This document shows positions 21,271-33,589 of a DNA stretch of 64,000 nt, piece after piece. A program made the translations under genes and the position numbers. Under the pieces are notes generated by a model. That model saw nothing but the letters and a program-made list of their open reading frames with translations, ran no database searches and was not told the DNA's origin. Location: the NCBI GenBank assembly GCA_963920635.1, contig OY987299.1, forward strand, positions 22,274,901-22,338,900, written 5' to 3'. Each line of letters opens with the position of its first letter. The stretch's first letter is position 1. The DNA is from Pseudeuparius sepicola. Taxonomy: Eukaryota > Arthropoda > Insecta > Coleoptera > Anthribidae.

Positions 21271-23223
21271 TATAATAGACAATTTGACAAAAAAATAGCC
21301 TAGACTTAAAAACTATTTTTCCAAGCAAGGCTTTAGCGAAAAAATTGTGTATGGTGCTCGTCTGTGATCAAACGAATCAAATTTATAGGAAAAAACTCAA
21401 GAGACCTTTTCTGTCCCCCATCTACTCCACTGGGGGGAGCAAGTGCTTCATATGCAAACTCATTCTTCGCATGTAATAGGTATAAAAAAACGCATTGTTT
21501 GGAAAATTTCATGTATCAACATTGTTCATCATTTCAATTAAGCCGGGCTCCTACCTACTAAATTTGACAAATACACAATATTGGTACATATAGTATACTC
21601 GGCAAGTAACCCAGCTCACAAAGGCCATTAACAAGTGAAGGCACTCACACGCGTGTAGGTACAATATCGATGAATATAAAAAAAAACAGGAAAGAGCCAA
21701 AGCTCTATGGACATTATATAAAATAGCGTGAGACGGAAATCGCCCATTGTAGGAATCAAGATTTGACACAATATTTTGATATTTGACACAATATTTTGAT
21801 ATCTGACACGGTCACGATGATAGGTGTCAGTATGTGGTGTGCTTCCGATACTATTTTCAGTTATTATGCTTAGCTGTGCGGCTTTATGGCTCTTCCCTGA
21901 CTGCAAAAACAAAATTTTTGTGTACAATAATATACCGGTAAGTAATTTTGTACAGTAAATTAACTTTTGAGGCCATGCACCAAAGTGGCATAGGCGTTTG
22001 TGTAGGTACCTACTTCTTCATAAATGGAAATTTAAAATTAGAATTTCTATATTATCAAGGATTCCTAAACTTAAAGACATAAACATTCCTTATAATTGTT
22101 GGCCTGTATTGTAGATTCTGATTCCAAACATGCTCCTTCCTTATTGGGTTCTTTATTCATTGTACAATATTGTAATTCGTAATTAATAATATGCCAGTAA
22201 ATGAATATACTACTGTTGACCATCATGTATACCCCGATTACTGTAAGAAGTCCCGATTTTGTCAGATGACATTCTCCACAAAATCCCTAGGAATTTTCTG
22301 TTAACCATGGGTATAACATTGGTACATGTTGTGTCAACCAGTTAATGACGTCACTCATTGATTTCTGATGTGAAAAGTTACCCAAGTGATACGAAAAAAA
22401 AACATAATAAAATAAAAGCACTATTGCCATCACGATTATACCGTTACAAATAAAAATAACTATTACTATACAACTCATTTTAATAATAATTTCAAACGTC
22501 ATGGAAACACTTTCATTTTGGTATTTTGGTATAATCAACTACTTGCGGCTGCATCTATGGTGCGTACTCAGGCAAATTTTATTTCGGTGTTGTCAAAGTG
22601 GCAGTGAAGGTTTTCCGGATCGTTCAAACTGGTTCAAACATTCACCAGTGAAAATATTCGCGGATTTTGTAAGTTTCGTGAGTTTTACCGTTATCTGTGT
22701 TGTTCTTGTTCGTGTTATTAATAGTTATTCATTGTGCAAATGGGCTCGTTACTGACCTGGACTTATGACCCGGTTGCATTTTTTGCTGCATTGATGCCAA
22801 CTTAGGATGGCGAAATTACCAATTGACAGCCCTAGTATAAGGACTTCTTAAAATAATTTTACTAATATAGCGGTCGTCCTGAAAATATCTTCGCTTGTAT
22901 TCTACCACCTTTGTGGTTAGGTAAACCTATTTCATCCGGTCATTGATACATATTATCACCGAATAGTAGAATTTGGACTTGCAATGTCTTGCGGGTTTCT
23001 GAGAGGACATCCGGCTACATCGCTAGCCGCCAGCCGCTTTCGTCTGCCTTCCCTTTACCGTCGGCTCTTTTGAAACGCGATGTGCGGGGTGGGAAAGGAC
23101 GGTGTTGCCGGATGTCGCCGGGTGTCTATACTCACCCTCATTTCAGCATAGAGTTCAGACGGTTTTGCAAATTCAAATTGGCTGCAGGTGTACCTATTTT
23201 TATACGTGTGAGTGCGCAATAAG
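21271..23223. other. Non-coding DNA, mostly not repeated
   Basis: A 20-bp tandem pair, TGACACAATATTTTGATAT, sits at 21764-21803. From 22500 to 22760 an ATG-initiated frame of 84 codons is open, but it has no recognisable motif and its composition matches the surroundings. 22985-23210 is moderately GC-rich. No gene is called. Confidence 0.4.
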
Positions 23224-23389
23224 CAAAATATTACCTAATATTATACCGAAAAAATACGAGGAGTGAAGAGTTAAATTATTATTACGTTTGAATATATGTA
23301 GTAATAGTAGCGCCTAGCGCCATCTTTTGACGAGAGGCAGACGCAGTTGCAGCCGAACTATTTTGTATTGTAGGGACACTTTGCGTTGT

Positions 23390-23620
23390 TTCTCGATTAT
23401 TCGCCACGCCCCTCGGTGGAAATGAGCGGAACTTTGTGGAAGTTCGTGGAAGTTTCTGGACGGCTACTGGGCTGCAATATAAGCGGCGCCGCGGCGCGTG
23501 ACCGCGCTTACGGCAGTATTGTTCCATGCGAACTCGAAGCGAATAAAAGTGAAAAGTGGTGAACGAATAGTGAAGAGAATTAAGTGTACCGTGTAAGTGA
23601 GTAATTTTAGTGCGCTGTTA
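23390..23620 (+). promoter_or_regulatory. Heat-shock-like promoter of hAT family B
   Basis: Repeated GGAA/TTC units run from 23418 to 23460, including GAAGTTTCTGGA (23449-23460), a good fit to the GAAnnTTCnnGA heat-shock element. A TATAAG at 23478-23483 is followed about 36 bases on by GGCAGTATT, an initiator-like site. The A-rich leader (23530-23590), with GTGAAAAGTGGTGAACG, resembles insect hsp70 leaders in style. Heat-shock control is inference from motif arrangement. Confidence 0.45.
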
Positions 23621-23671
23621 TTCGATGACCTTGTTAAGGATAGATACGTGAATCATTATTACTGTCGAAAA

Positions 23672-24113
23672 ATGGAGGGGGAAAAAAGGAAGGGTGATAA
23701 ACTTAAAGGTATGGACTACTGGAAAAAGTGGTGTAGTCAAGGTCAAGGGGTTTCTAATAAAGAAACAAATTTGGATTTAGCTATCAAAGCTTCAGCTACC
23801 TTGCATGCTGATAAGAAGACTGCCTACCCCGAAATCTAGTTTGGAATGCCTAGATATGTGCGATAAAAACCTTTATCCTAATATTTACATATTACTACAA
23901 ATCTTGGCTACCATTCCTGTATCCACTGCTACCCCAGAAAGGTCTTTCTCGAGCCTAAGGAGACTGAAAAACTATTTACGAAACACTACAAGTGAAAACA
24001 GACTTAATGGTTTGGCTCTAATGAACATTCACTATGGAACAGAAATTCATGCAGATGAAGTAGTGGATATATTTAAAAGAAAAAGCCGAAGATTTCTTCT
24101 TTCATGGTTTTAG
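23672..24113 (+). pseudogene. Internally deleted hAT transposase, family B copy 1
   Basis: A first frame (ATG at 23672, stop at 23839) encodes 55 residues rich in Lys, with MDYWKKWCSQGQG and no domain I can name. A second frame overlaps its end and runs to 24113; it holds the hAT dimerisation signature TPERSFSSLRRLKNYLRN and RLNGLALMNIH. The RNase-H-like catalytic core and the BED finger are absent. The join looks like a deletion that fused the two ends out of frame. Confidence 0.75.
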
Positions 24114-24292
24114 ATTTAGCGCAGAGGAACGAAATTAATTTATCCATTTCATTTAAAGTTAAGAACTTTATAAATATGTCGTAATTTTTCGGATGAATAT
24201 ATAGATATTAAATTGCATGTAAGTATATTTTTGTTGTTTTATTTACTTCTCAAACTAAACCCCCCCAAAACTAAATCCTGGCTACGCCCGTG

Positions 24293-24510
24293 CTTTGACT
24301 TGTGCTACTTTTACCGACAGATGATGGGAAACTGACCAATAATATTGTACAAGTAAACCACTCACACGACATGCCAAGTACACATACGTCATTGCCAAAT
24401 ATTGGCCAAATTCACCAGTTGTCTGGGCTCGGCTTTACGCTTTACACTCTGTTATATTACACCCACCAGGCGGTCCAAACAAAGCTCTTTATAATAAGTA
24501 CAGGCGCGGC
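24293..24510. other. Short non-coding spacer
   Basis: Nothing recognised. It ends with the 8-bp duplication GGCGCGGC (24503-24510) of the next element. Confidence 0.4.
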
Positions 24511-24790
24511 CAGGGGCGGCGACTTAACAGGGGCAATGCGGGGCCAAGGCACCCATAGAAATAAGTAGTAACAAAAATCACACACTTATAAAAAAATAAA
24601 ATATAACGTCGCTATCTCGCTGTACTGCCTATTGAATTCATTTGGTCAATAAAAACATTAAAGTTGAAATAGAAAAGCCAATAATTTCGAATGACCAAAA
24701 ATGACTGTGGGGGGGGGGGGGCAATAAAAAAATTATTGTGGTTATGACCGGGCGCCGGGCACCCATATGAGAAATTAAAACCCGCCCCTG
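24511..24790. mobile_element. hAT-type MITE, family D (280 bp)
   Basis: The ends CAGGGGCGGCGACTT and CCCGCCCCTG are flanked by a perfect 8-bp duplication GGCGCGGC (24503-24510 and 24791-24798). GGGCACCCAT near each end adds subterminal inverted repeats, and a 13-base G run lies at 24709-24721. No ORF. Removing it rejoins CAGGCGCGGCCTTTG in the GC-richer host DNA. Confidence 0.9.
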
Positions 24791-25346
24791 GGCGCGGCCT
24801 TTGAAATCGTTCCAATGCGTGCGGTCGCAAAGGAGTTCAACTGACAACGTTGCAATTACCCCGCTCCTCTCTCGCGGTTTAAAAGCCAGCCATAACCTCA
24901 AAGGCGTAAGTGACGACCGTAGAATTGGCGCAATGTTGCCGCACTTACCCGAAATTCTTGGTTTCTTGCTCATTTCTCATGCCTAGTGGAAACATTTACG
25001 AAGCCGCGCCTTTAAAATCTCCTTATATGTTACGTTTTCTTAATAGCTTTATCTCTGTGATTTACTAATAATAAAATTGTCCTATACACTAACTGGGATT
25101 ACTATGGTTTTCTAGAGTTTTCCGTAATATATACCTAGGTATACCTACCTGAGCAAATGCTATCGTATATCTATCGGGAACATTTTAGATTTTTTCTTAT
25201 AATATTTACTGTTTTCGTGGGTGTTCTCTAAAATGCGCCACAGACAAATTTGTTAGAAATGTGAAGCACAAATACCTAGTTTAAATTCTGAGGTATAGAT
25301 AATTACAAAATTACAGCATCCTAGTTCACAGTATGGGGCCTACTCT
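24791..25346. promoter_or_regulatory. Non-repetitive island with TCF-like sites
   Basis: Positions 24791-25010 are GC-richer and not repeated. CCTTTGAAATCG (24797-24808), GCAAAGGAG and CTCAAAGGCG resemble the CTTTGAW/WTCAAAG site bound by TCF/Pangolin. Three within 110 bases hints at an enhancer, but the sites are short and no comparison is available. Confidence 0.25.
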
Positions 25347-27022
25347 GCCGTGCTAAGCTGAAGCGTCCTAACTTAATAAAAGTTAGTTTCGAGATATTTA
25401 CGTTGAACTTTTTTTTATATGCCACCTCTTAGATTTTGTTTAAATGATCCAAAATTTTAAGTAGAGTGTGTTAATCGGCAAACAATTCTATCATTATTTT
25501 AGTTATCTAATTAACTTAAGCAGATATTAGACTTTTGAAAGATAGGGCAATTTTCTTTAGTAAACTTTAAATGAATTCGTATCAGGTACAGATAGGACAA
25601 AGGCGCGCTTTATATAATAATTATTATTTATTCAAATATAAATAGGTAGGTATGTAATATATAAATTCAGATGAAAAACTACCCGCGGCCATCATTATTC
25701 TGAAACAATAAGTCCTTCCATTTATTTATTTTTTAAATTCAAATAAAATTCAAAATCTACATATACACACAAAATATCAGATAAAACTGATTTTTTTTGT
25801 ATGCAGGGTGTCCGCATAACTACACCGTGAACGCGTGACAGATGATAGGAAATGCGATTTTAAGAACTTTTTTAAATGTAAACATTGCTGATGCTTTGTT
25901 TTTAATATAGGACGGCATGTTAAAATTAACTTATTTATAAATTATATCATACAAAATGATTATTAACCTAACATCTTTGTATGACAGCTGAAAAAGTCAT
26001 TTGTTCATGGCCACTAATTGATCATAGTTCCAAAGCCTTCTATGTATTTTTTGTGTTTTTAAGAAATAATGTAGATATATACTTATTATTAATGTTTTTC
26101 AGTTAAAATTTCAATTTTAGAGGGAGTCCCTTTTCAGTAAATTTGAGACATTTTCTGTTTAGAACAATTGATTGTGGATTGCAGAACTATTTCCGTTTAC
26201 TTAAAAAATCCATAGGCGTAAACGTTATTTTGAAAAACGGAAACTCGCATTACCCTTACGCAAGCCACTGGCCCTTTAAAAATCCCTGCATTACTTTGTT
26301 TTTAATAGCACTTTACGACATTATGATCCCTACCAAATTTGAAGTCGATTTTAGTAATTCCACGTTAATTTAAACACGCTGTTATGTTAAAAACAAAGCG
26401 TCAGAGGACAAATGTTTATTTAAAAAAAGTTCTTAACATCACATTTCCTATCATCTGTTAAGTGTTGTGGGTGTAATTTGCTGACACCCTTTACACAAAG
26501 ATAATATTTTCTCCCATAAAAGTAGGGTTCTCACCTCGGTTCTCACTTGTGCATTTCCATGCATGCAACTGAGTTGCTGCAACAAAATTTAGAACTTGTT
26601 CTAATTTACGTGCATTTCCTAGCGCATTTTTTGTGGTGATTTTTTATGGACGTTTAGTGTTATCAACATAAGCTATTTTGTCTTATGTCGCGAACTGTTC
26701 ACACACCAAATAAGTATTCCTAAACTGATTAGTCCAATCTGCCAGATAGGACCTTTTTGCTTTGTAAACGCATTAAAGAATACTTATGTGTACACAAATA
26801 AATGTCCTATGTGTGCAGTTAGGACAAAAGTAGGTATGGAATATTAGTTAGGACAACATATCTTAGTATTTAGTATGATTTTGTAGATATAGGACAAAAC
26901 AAATACACATAATTGGCGGTTAATAAAATGAGATAGGACGATTTTGCTTAGTGAATTAGTTAAAGGGGTAAGGTAGGTATCAAATTTTGTCAGTTAGGAC
27001 GCTTCAGCTTAGCACGGCAATA
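25347..27022. mobile_element. Element with ~27-bp TIRs and TAGGAC subterminal words
   Basis: GCCGTGCTAAGCTGAAGCGT at 25347 is mirrored by ACGCTTCAGCTTAGCACGGC ending at 27022. Near the right end the word TAGGAC(A/G) occurs at least six times (26750-27000), and AGATAGGACAAAG lies near the left end (25589). This short-TIR, motif-array layout recurs at 40222 and 47203. A CAGGGTG element is nested at 25804-26491. Confidence 0.65.
25804..26491. mobile_element. CAGGGTGT-ended foldback nested in the 25347 element
   Basis: CAGGGTGTCCGCATAACTAC at 25804 faces GGTGTAATTTGCTGACACCC on the right. The arms share GATAGGAAATG against CATTTCCTATC and AAGAACTTTTTTAAA against TTTAAAAAAAGTTCTT. The last base of the right end is altered. 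Non-coding. Confidence 0.7.
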
Positions 27023-29290
27023 CTGTGCACTGTGCAACACAATGATGTCTTTTTCCATTTTTGTTCTTTATGGGAAAGGGCTTGAACCCCCAACTCCCCC
27101 TCCCCCCTTTTTCGACCCTGGGCTCTAAGAACAATTTCCATAATTACATAGATATCTCCTTTATATTGCAGGTAATTTTAAACATCCGAGTTTTTTCTTG
27201 CCCGCAATGAAGAACAAAGCGCCTTGTTTGTAGTTTGTACCCAATTACTTTATTACTTAGCGCAGCAGGAGGTAAATTAACCTTAAAATATTTTCCCCAT
27301 TTAATATTTAGAGTTTTTACGGGTAATTACATGGCTGGTGTGCAGCCAGTTTAACCGCAAGACGGCGAGCGGCGCGTACCGCGGAAAGGTGTAACGAAAG
27401 GTTTAACCGTAACTCGGGTTGACTGTGCCTACGGCCTACGTATAATAATTGGAACTGAGATGGGGTTCTTTAGCTCCAAATAAACACATTCTTGGTTTTT
27501 ATTAATTGCGTTGAAATTGCGAATAACAATGACGGACGATTTCATTTTGATTTTTTGATACGGAAGTGTCGTTTGTTAGCTATAGGGACAGTGAGTCAAA
27601 TGGGACGAGTCAGCTTAATTTGCAAGGTACAGAGGCATGGTATGTAGGTATCTGATACCTATATGAGGAATAAGAATAGTTTACCTACCTAATTATTATA
27701 TTTTATATGAAAGTAGGCTTATAAGAGGGCTTATAACGGCACCGTCGCAGTAACAAGACCCGCCAGCTGAAAGCGATGAGTCATCCAAGGGAGGTGAGCC
27801 TAAGGCGCCAAATTCAAATTTCAAGGTGTCAACTTGGTAAATTTGGTAAAAAATACTTTAAAATGATTGTTTATATATATAGCTCATGGTTTTACAACAC
27901 GGATAATAATCTACGAGAGTGAAAGTCACATTTTGAATTTTCGTAAATGCCAATTATTTCTTATTTGCCTGCCTATAGATACAACTAAATTCGAATAAAT
28001 AAAACCATAAAACTTATCTACTGATTTCAAGGTGGTTACGTTTAATCACGTAAAATTGTTAGGTATAACACTCTCCAACAGTCCAAACCAAAATCCTGGA
28101 AAACTGTGTAGGAACAAAGTCTTTTTTGATGGCCTTAACCCACTTTTCCCTTAAAATGGGGTCTTTATGGAGGAAAAAGCGGACACATTAGGACCGCCTT
28201 TGTAGTTTCCCTTGCAGTTGGGAACGGAACACGTCCACGGCATGATTTAAATTAGTCTATAGACTATAGACACAACCTAAAACCTATAAACTAAAATTGA
28301 ACTTTAATCACTTTATTCTGAAGCACTGCTGTTTTACCACCTTATTAATAAAACTCCACGTCCTATATTACTAAAAAAACACAGTCCAACACACAACAAA
28401 CGTTCTTTAAAACAGGAAAAGGAAGGAAAAAGTAGTAAACGTAAACAACTTCAAAAAGCAACCTCCCGACCTACAAACTATTGCCTATTATAAGTCAAAT
28501 GACAGATTGTTGGTTTGGCACTATTATTTGCTATATTTGACCTTGGCTAATGCATTAAAAAACTTTTTATATCTGCGACGATTAATTTTTATTAAACCAC
28601 ACATTGTAATTATTATTGTTGCAATCTACTTCAAAATTATTGAGATGGTAACTTAGTACCCGAATATTAATAAAATTAAATGAGCTTCTGCTCTAGCTAT
28701 ACACATTAACACTATAACCATAGAAGAATCTACTCTATAACATCAAATTATGTATTAATAAAAAAAATAATTCGGTTAATTTTTGGCCCAAACTCAATTT
28801 AATAAACTTTATAGAAAATAATTGGATAATATAAAAAATCTATTATCTGGTTCGTTGTATGTTCCTATTTTAAAACACCCCACTATAAATGCTTTGTGCT
28901 ACATAATGGTGTTTCAGTTGTGTGTATAACACCTATATAACTATAGCGGGAATGTTCCATTGTCCACCTATTGTGTTAGGAAAGAAAAACCGTCAGTCAT
29001 TAAATTTAAAAAATGCTTGCAACGGCCATCGAAGTGAAAAATGAATAAGTTCCTTTTAAAAGTGGACGCAATTTATTTAAAATATAACAAAAAACTGCTG
29101 ACAATGTCACCAAACTTTTTATATAAGACCAAACTATTTATATAAGACTTTTATTTCTAATAATAATCTTTGAATCAGTTTATAATTATTTCTCTTTTTA
29201 TACCCTAATATGTCTGGTATATGCAATGCATTTTATAAAATCAAAATTTCTTTCTGCTATAGACTTGTAGCGTTGACTGATGTATTATTA
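27023..29290. other. Long stretch of apparently ancestral non-coding DNA
   Basis: No paired ends or domains. Two GC-richer patches stand out: 27330-27440 (GACGGCGAGCGGCGCG) and 27720-27830, the latter with an AP-1 site TGAGTCA in GATGAGTCATCC and an AAGGCGCCAAA word. Both are candidate regulatory DNA only. Confidence 0.35.
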
Positions 29291-29420
29291 AAGACTGCTC
29301 ACGGCTGTCACGTCTGACACTTTTTCGGCTCACGATGCGCAAAATACAATGCAAGTTACATTGTTGGCCGTCAGCGCCATCTGTTTTCCAGGACGTGAAG
29401 CTACAGCCGTGAGAAGTCTT
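29291..29420. mobile_element. Tiny 130-bp MITE
   Basis: AAGACTGCTCACGGCTGT at 29291 is mirrored by ACAGCCGTGAGAAGTCTT ending at 29420, with arms extending to GACGTG. No ORF. Just outside, CCTCCAAGAG and CTCTTTGGAGG form a second small hairpin (29441-29467). Confidence 0.6.
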
Positions 29421-30153
29421 ATGAATATGTCAGTCTCAACCTCCAAGAGGCTTGAGACTCTTTGGAGGTGGACGTAAAGAGAAATTAATTAGTTTTTCGC
29501 TTATACAGTGTGTCCACGGATAGAGTTCACGTAGGGTGTAAATGACAAAAAAAATTCGAGTTGAAATTTGAGCTTCTGGGGATCAGCCCTGCTTAGTTTT
29601 AAACTAATTTGTGACATAATTTTACTTTGTTCTTTTTTCTTTGTACTTGTTCAGAATGAAGAACTGAGTAGGTTTGCGAAATTTCGAAAGTCTAGGCCTA
29701 CTTTGATTTTTTGGTATTTTTTCCCACTTTTCTTCAGAAAAGTGCACTTTGGGTAGCTTTCACATTAAAATGTTATTAAGAAAACTTGTTCACAATGAAC
29801 AACTGGATAGGTGTGAAAGAATTTCAAAAGCCTAGGTATACTTTTATTTTTTTCTGCTAAAAAATTTAAAACGCATAAAAATAGTCATACAGAAGCAGAT
29901 ATTGTTTAATATTTAACCCTCTTGAAAAGTGAAGACAACAAAACATTCTGATTTTACATTTATGTAGGTAAATACTCACGACAGTGTGTGATCAAACTTG
30001 AAAATCCTCCCTGTGAATAGCACTTTTCGCACTTAGGAAACTTGAAAGTGTGTAGGTACGCCTTTTCACTTCCGCTTTTATCGATGCTTTTATAGTTACC
30101 GGGACAGCCCGGTACACAACATTTGTTCACCATTTTCAGTTACACAATGCCGA
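29421..30153. other. Non-coding DNA with one TACAGTGTG-type end
   Basis: TATACAGTGTGTCCACGG at 29503-29520 resembles the left end of the CAGGGTG class, but no partner was found. A two-copy motif, GTTCAGAATGAAGAACTGAGTAGG-like, occurs at 29650 and 29789 in diverged form. No gene. Confidence 0.35.
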
Positions 30154-30339
30154 CAGTGGCGTTCCTAGATGTTTGGCCGCCCGTATGCAGAATATAAAAA
30201 ATTCTTTCAGGTTATAAGAACTTAAAAAATCTTGAATTTCTAGGGTTTTCGGTCTTTTGTAATTACCTACGAGGTAATTGCAAAAATTATTAGGTAGGTA
30301 TAACAAAAATGATAATAGATATTCTCAAAAATACCTACA

Positions 30340-31020
30340 GAGGGTGTCACTTAAGAGTGAAACAACCTTATAACTTCTTTAATTTTTAACCGACAAGAAC
30401 GAAATTTTTCTCAAAGGTAGATGGCATTGTTGCCTACTTATTTCCAAAAAATTAGTTGTTTACTTCAAAGCCAAAGCCACCCGCGATGCCACAATCGAAA
30501 CTAAAAATCATATTAGGCTTTTTTTTTTCAAGAAACGTACTAAAAAAGTTGTTCAGAATCGATCCAGAATCCTAAATCCAAAATTTTGTCAAAATCAAAA
30601 AATATTAAATAAAAAAAATTCAGTAAAAATTTAAAAAAAATGTTTCGTAGCTTTCAATTTTATTTTGAAATGATTACTTTCTGAAAATAACTAGCCTTCA
30701 AAACTTCCATAGCACACTTTTCTAAACGCAGAAAAATCTTCAATTGCTATTTTTGGAAATTAATTTTTTAATTTAATATTTTTGGATTCTGACAAAATTT
30801 TAGATTTAGAGTCCTGGAACTATTCTGAACAACTTCTTTTAGTAAATTTTTTGAAAAAAAAAGTGCCTAATATGATTTTCGGATTTTTAGCCTCGATTGT
30901 GATATCGCAGGTGGCTTTGACTTTGGAATTGGGTTTTTTTTTTTTTTTGGAAATAAGTAGGCCACAATGCCATCTTATAACAAGAAAATACCACAGGCAA
31001 TCAGTCTTGTTATAATGATT
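30340..31020. mobile_element. Palindromic element nested in hAT family C
   Basis: The arms pair over about 200 bases: GCCAAAGCCACC (30471) against GGTGGCTTTGAC (30911), and GAATCCTAAATCCAAAATTT against AAATTTTAGATTTAGAGTCC. The left end CAGAGGGTGTCACTTAAG is a variant of the CAGGGTGT class; the right end is worn. The T-runs differ in length between arms. Non-coding. Confidence 0.6.
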
Positions 31021-31384
31021 AATATGTTTTGGTTCTGGTAGAATTTCCAAACTGAAAGGAACAAGGTAAATGTTTCTTTAAAATAAAAAATATTTTAAAA
31101 TATAAAAAATAAAAACAAAAACTACAAGTAAAACGTAAAATATCACTTACACTAGAAAAATAACCTTTTTTAAACAAAATACAAATGCATACATAAAATT
31201 AAATGCTTTTTGTAAGAAAAAGGTACTAAAAATGTAAAAAATTACGTTTACAAAGTCATAATAAAACTAAAAATAAATATAGCTTGCATCAGAAAAGAAA
31301 AATACAGGTACTTGTAAAAATAAATAAAACCTTTTCTTCTAAATGAAACAAAAAAGTAAAATATTTTTAGAATATTGGGTTATC

Positions 31385-31790
31385 CCTTAGGTACAAGGCA
31401 CAAGATACAAGTTAAATGAATAGTACTTTTCTCGCTTTAACACTGATATTATATCACTGATATTTATTGTATCAAGTAGGATACATTCAATGGAAATTAT
31501 TGCTAAATCGTTTAATCTCATAGAAGACCTTAGATAGTTTTTTATAATTTTTAATTTGGAAAATGGTCTCTTCGCGGATGCTACGGTAACTGGCGAGCAC
31601 AAAAGTATTCGGAAGACTATTGCGGTGTTCAAAAAATTATTCGTGAGAGAATTTTTGAACAAGTATTCTAAAATAGTTCTTGGACTTGCAGTATATTCTG
31701 ATGGAAGAAAGATATTTAAATTTTTTAGCTCACTATTATTCAGGTCTGAAGCGTCGATATCCCCTACGAAATTTGCGGTCTATACCAACG
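31385..31790 (-). pseudogene. hAT transposase C-terminus, family C
   Basis: A long minus-strand frame reads SPVTVASAKRPFSKLKIIKN then RLNDLAIISIE, matching the hAT dimerisation region (usual A-ERSFS-L-IK/LK--LR). The frame stays open upstream through EYTASPRTILEYLFKN. The canonical Glu is Lys (AKRPF), and no catalytic core is present. Decayed. Confidence 0.65.
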
Positions 31791-31955
31791 TCACGCCGCG
31801 CAGCGCAGTTGCCACAGAGTAAAGACTAGAATAGAGGTAGTGCCGACGACCGACTGGTTATGGGTTCATGTCAATATGATGTTGTTGCATGGTTGACGAT
31901 ATTTGGATTTGGCCGCCGACCCCGGCTCCCTGGTCAGCTCGCCCCTGAATGCCGA

Positions 31956-33541
31956 GCACAAAAATGATACAAGAATATGATTCTGTGAGATGTTATAAAT
32001 AAACAAAATAAGTTCTATCGCAAGAAGCACGACTGACATTATTTGACAACTTAACTGATAGCTTCTAGCAAGGCCTACTATAAAGACAGGCCCTGGCGCA
32101 CAAAAATCACGTGACCATCTTAGTCAGACGTTACATGTCATTTGTCACATAACTGAAAGCGGCAGCTTGGGTTTTGAGAAGTTTTCAATGTTTAAAGTGT
32201 TTTTAAACGTATTAGTTTATATTTTAGAAACAAGTTTGTGTCTAGTGCGCGTGTGTCCTGGCGGAGGGGAACCGCCCAGGTGTTATTATGGCCTCTGGGT
32301 GTCTGGGTGGGAGTCGTGCCGTCCAAGAGTATTGGTGCCGCTCGCACCGACGCGACGCGACGCCCGAACCACAGAATAGGGAACCCGGAATGAACTATTA
32401 TGGACATGGGACAGTATTATTATTGGACAGTGGAGCCTGAGACACAGAGGAGTGAACTGTTTACGGGAGATCCGCGAGTCCAGACGGTCCGGGTGGCTGG
32501 AAGCCGTTCCCGTTGACCACGTTCGGGTTTGTGTATTTATTGTATTCACCATTCACCTTGTGCGAAATAAATCAGTGTTGTAACGTACTCGAGGATTTTC
32601 GTTGTCGACCTACGCCCTGATATGGTCTTTCACGCTGCCGATCAACTGAGACCTCGTCAATATTTACAGTATACCTACCGAGGTTAGTTTTCATTTTTAT
32701 TTCGTAAAAAATAACCTAAATACCAAATATTGGGTCTGTTTATATTATATTTATACATACCTATTACAAAAGCCAGGAAGAAAGTGTCGCCATAACAAAC
32801 ATTTGTTTTGCCTCGGGATGAAAATTTCCGCCAAAAATGGATTCGTAAAATCCCAACTGAGATTTAATTTCTAAAAAACCCTTAAGTATGTGTGGCTAAC
32901 ATTTTCAAGAAAGTGAAACAATAATTAAAGTGGACAAATGTGTTGTGGGAGGAAAATACCTATAGAGAATATCACCTAAGCTAAAGGAAGGTGATGTCCC
33001 AACAATTTTTGAGAATGTGCCAAAATATTGTGAGTGCAGTGCCGTTTAACTCTCAGCCTAAAACAGCTAAGGCAGGTTGAAAATTTTGAAAAAAACAATT
33101 AGAGAAAGCTTGGATGCACAAATCCAATAAGGTAATATAGATGAAAGAAAACTTGCTAAATTGTTACGAAATTTGTTTTTTCTACTTATCTCCAAAAATG
33201 CCTTTCATTATATAGAACTAAGTTGGTCACGAGACTACGCGATTATGCGTTAGCGCCGTGGCCTGTCTTTATCGTTGGCCTCGGCTTCTAGGCAGTGACG
33301 TCAGAGTGACGTAGCGCTATTGTTGTTTGGCTTTAGTTTAGTAGAGATTGTACACACAGATGAATAGTTACTTTTTCGAACAAGCTAGTTTTTCTACCTA
33401 TTTTTTTGTACTTGCAATTCCAAAAACTTCATCAAGTTTACGGTAAAACATTGCACAGTCCTTTACAATGTTTTTCCATGGTACAATTTTAAATATTATA
33501 GAACCTTAGAATGTGTGGATTTCTTAAAACAGATATTATTC
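31956..33541. other. Non-repetitive DNA with possible LTR-like and CRE-bearing parts
   Basis: 32130-32690 is GC-rich; it ends with GCGAAATAAATCAGTGTTGT (poly(A) signal plus GT-rich tail) and then GATTTTCGTTGTCGAC, as at the R-U5 end of a solo LTR, but no target duplication or primer site is seen. A perfect cAMP-response palindrome TGACGTCA lies at 33296-33303, with a second TGACGT at 33307-33312, within a GC-richer patch (33225-33345). No frame has supportable coding signal. Confidence 0.3.
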
Positions 33542-33589
33542 AATTCAAATAAAATTCCTGGGTATTCTACCAGGAATTTTATTTGAATT
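33542..33589. repeat. Perfect 48-bp hairpin
   Basis: AATTCAAATAAAATTCCTGG (33542-33561) and its exact complement (33570-33589) are separated by eight bases. No mismatch in 20 pairs, so either young or maintained. Function unknown. Confidence 0.9.

Larger units (their letters stand above)
23224..24292 (+). mobile_element. hAT element, family B, copy 1 (left end lost)
   Basis: Nearly identical to 35867-36974. The right end GGCTACGCCCGTG is intact at 24292, but about 55 bases of the left end seen in copy 2 are missing. It has a strong promoter-like region, a short N-terminal frame and a transposase C-terminus in another frame, so it is internally deleted. High identity between copies suggests recent activity. 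Confidence 0.85.
30154..31947 (-). mobile_element. hAT element, family C (1794 bp)
   Basis: The ends CAGTGGCGTTCC and GCTCGCCCCTG are bounded by a perfect 8-bp duplication AATGCCGA (30146-30153 and 31948-31955). TTTGGCCGCC occurs just inside both ends. A decayed transposase C-terminus remains on the minus strand (31385-31790). A palindromic element sits inside at about 30340-31020. Confidence 0.92.

Noticed and set aside
22501..22755. 84-codon ORF METLSFWYFG...
   Set aside because: Has an ATG but composition equals background and no domain or splice context; not enough to call a gene.
30820..31050. ORFs on both strands near 30.8-31.0 kb
   Set aside because: They lie in the arm of a palindrome with poly-T tracts; the protein is poly-Lys or poly-Phe and has no motif.
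32130..32690. Solo LTR of a retrotransposon
   Set aside because: LTR-like poly(A)/GT tail, but no TG...CA with target duplication and no primer-binding site could be shown.
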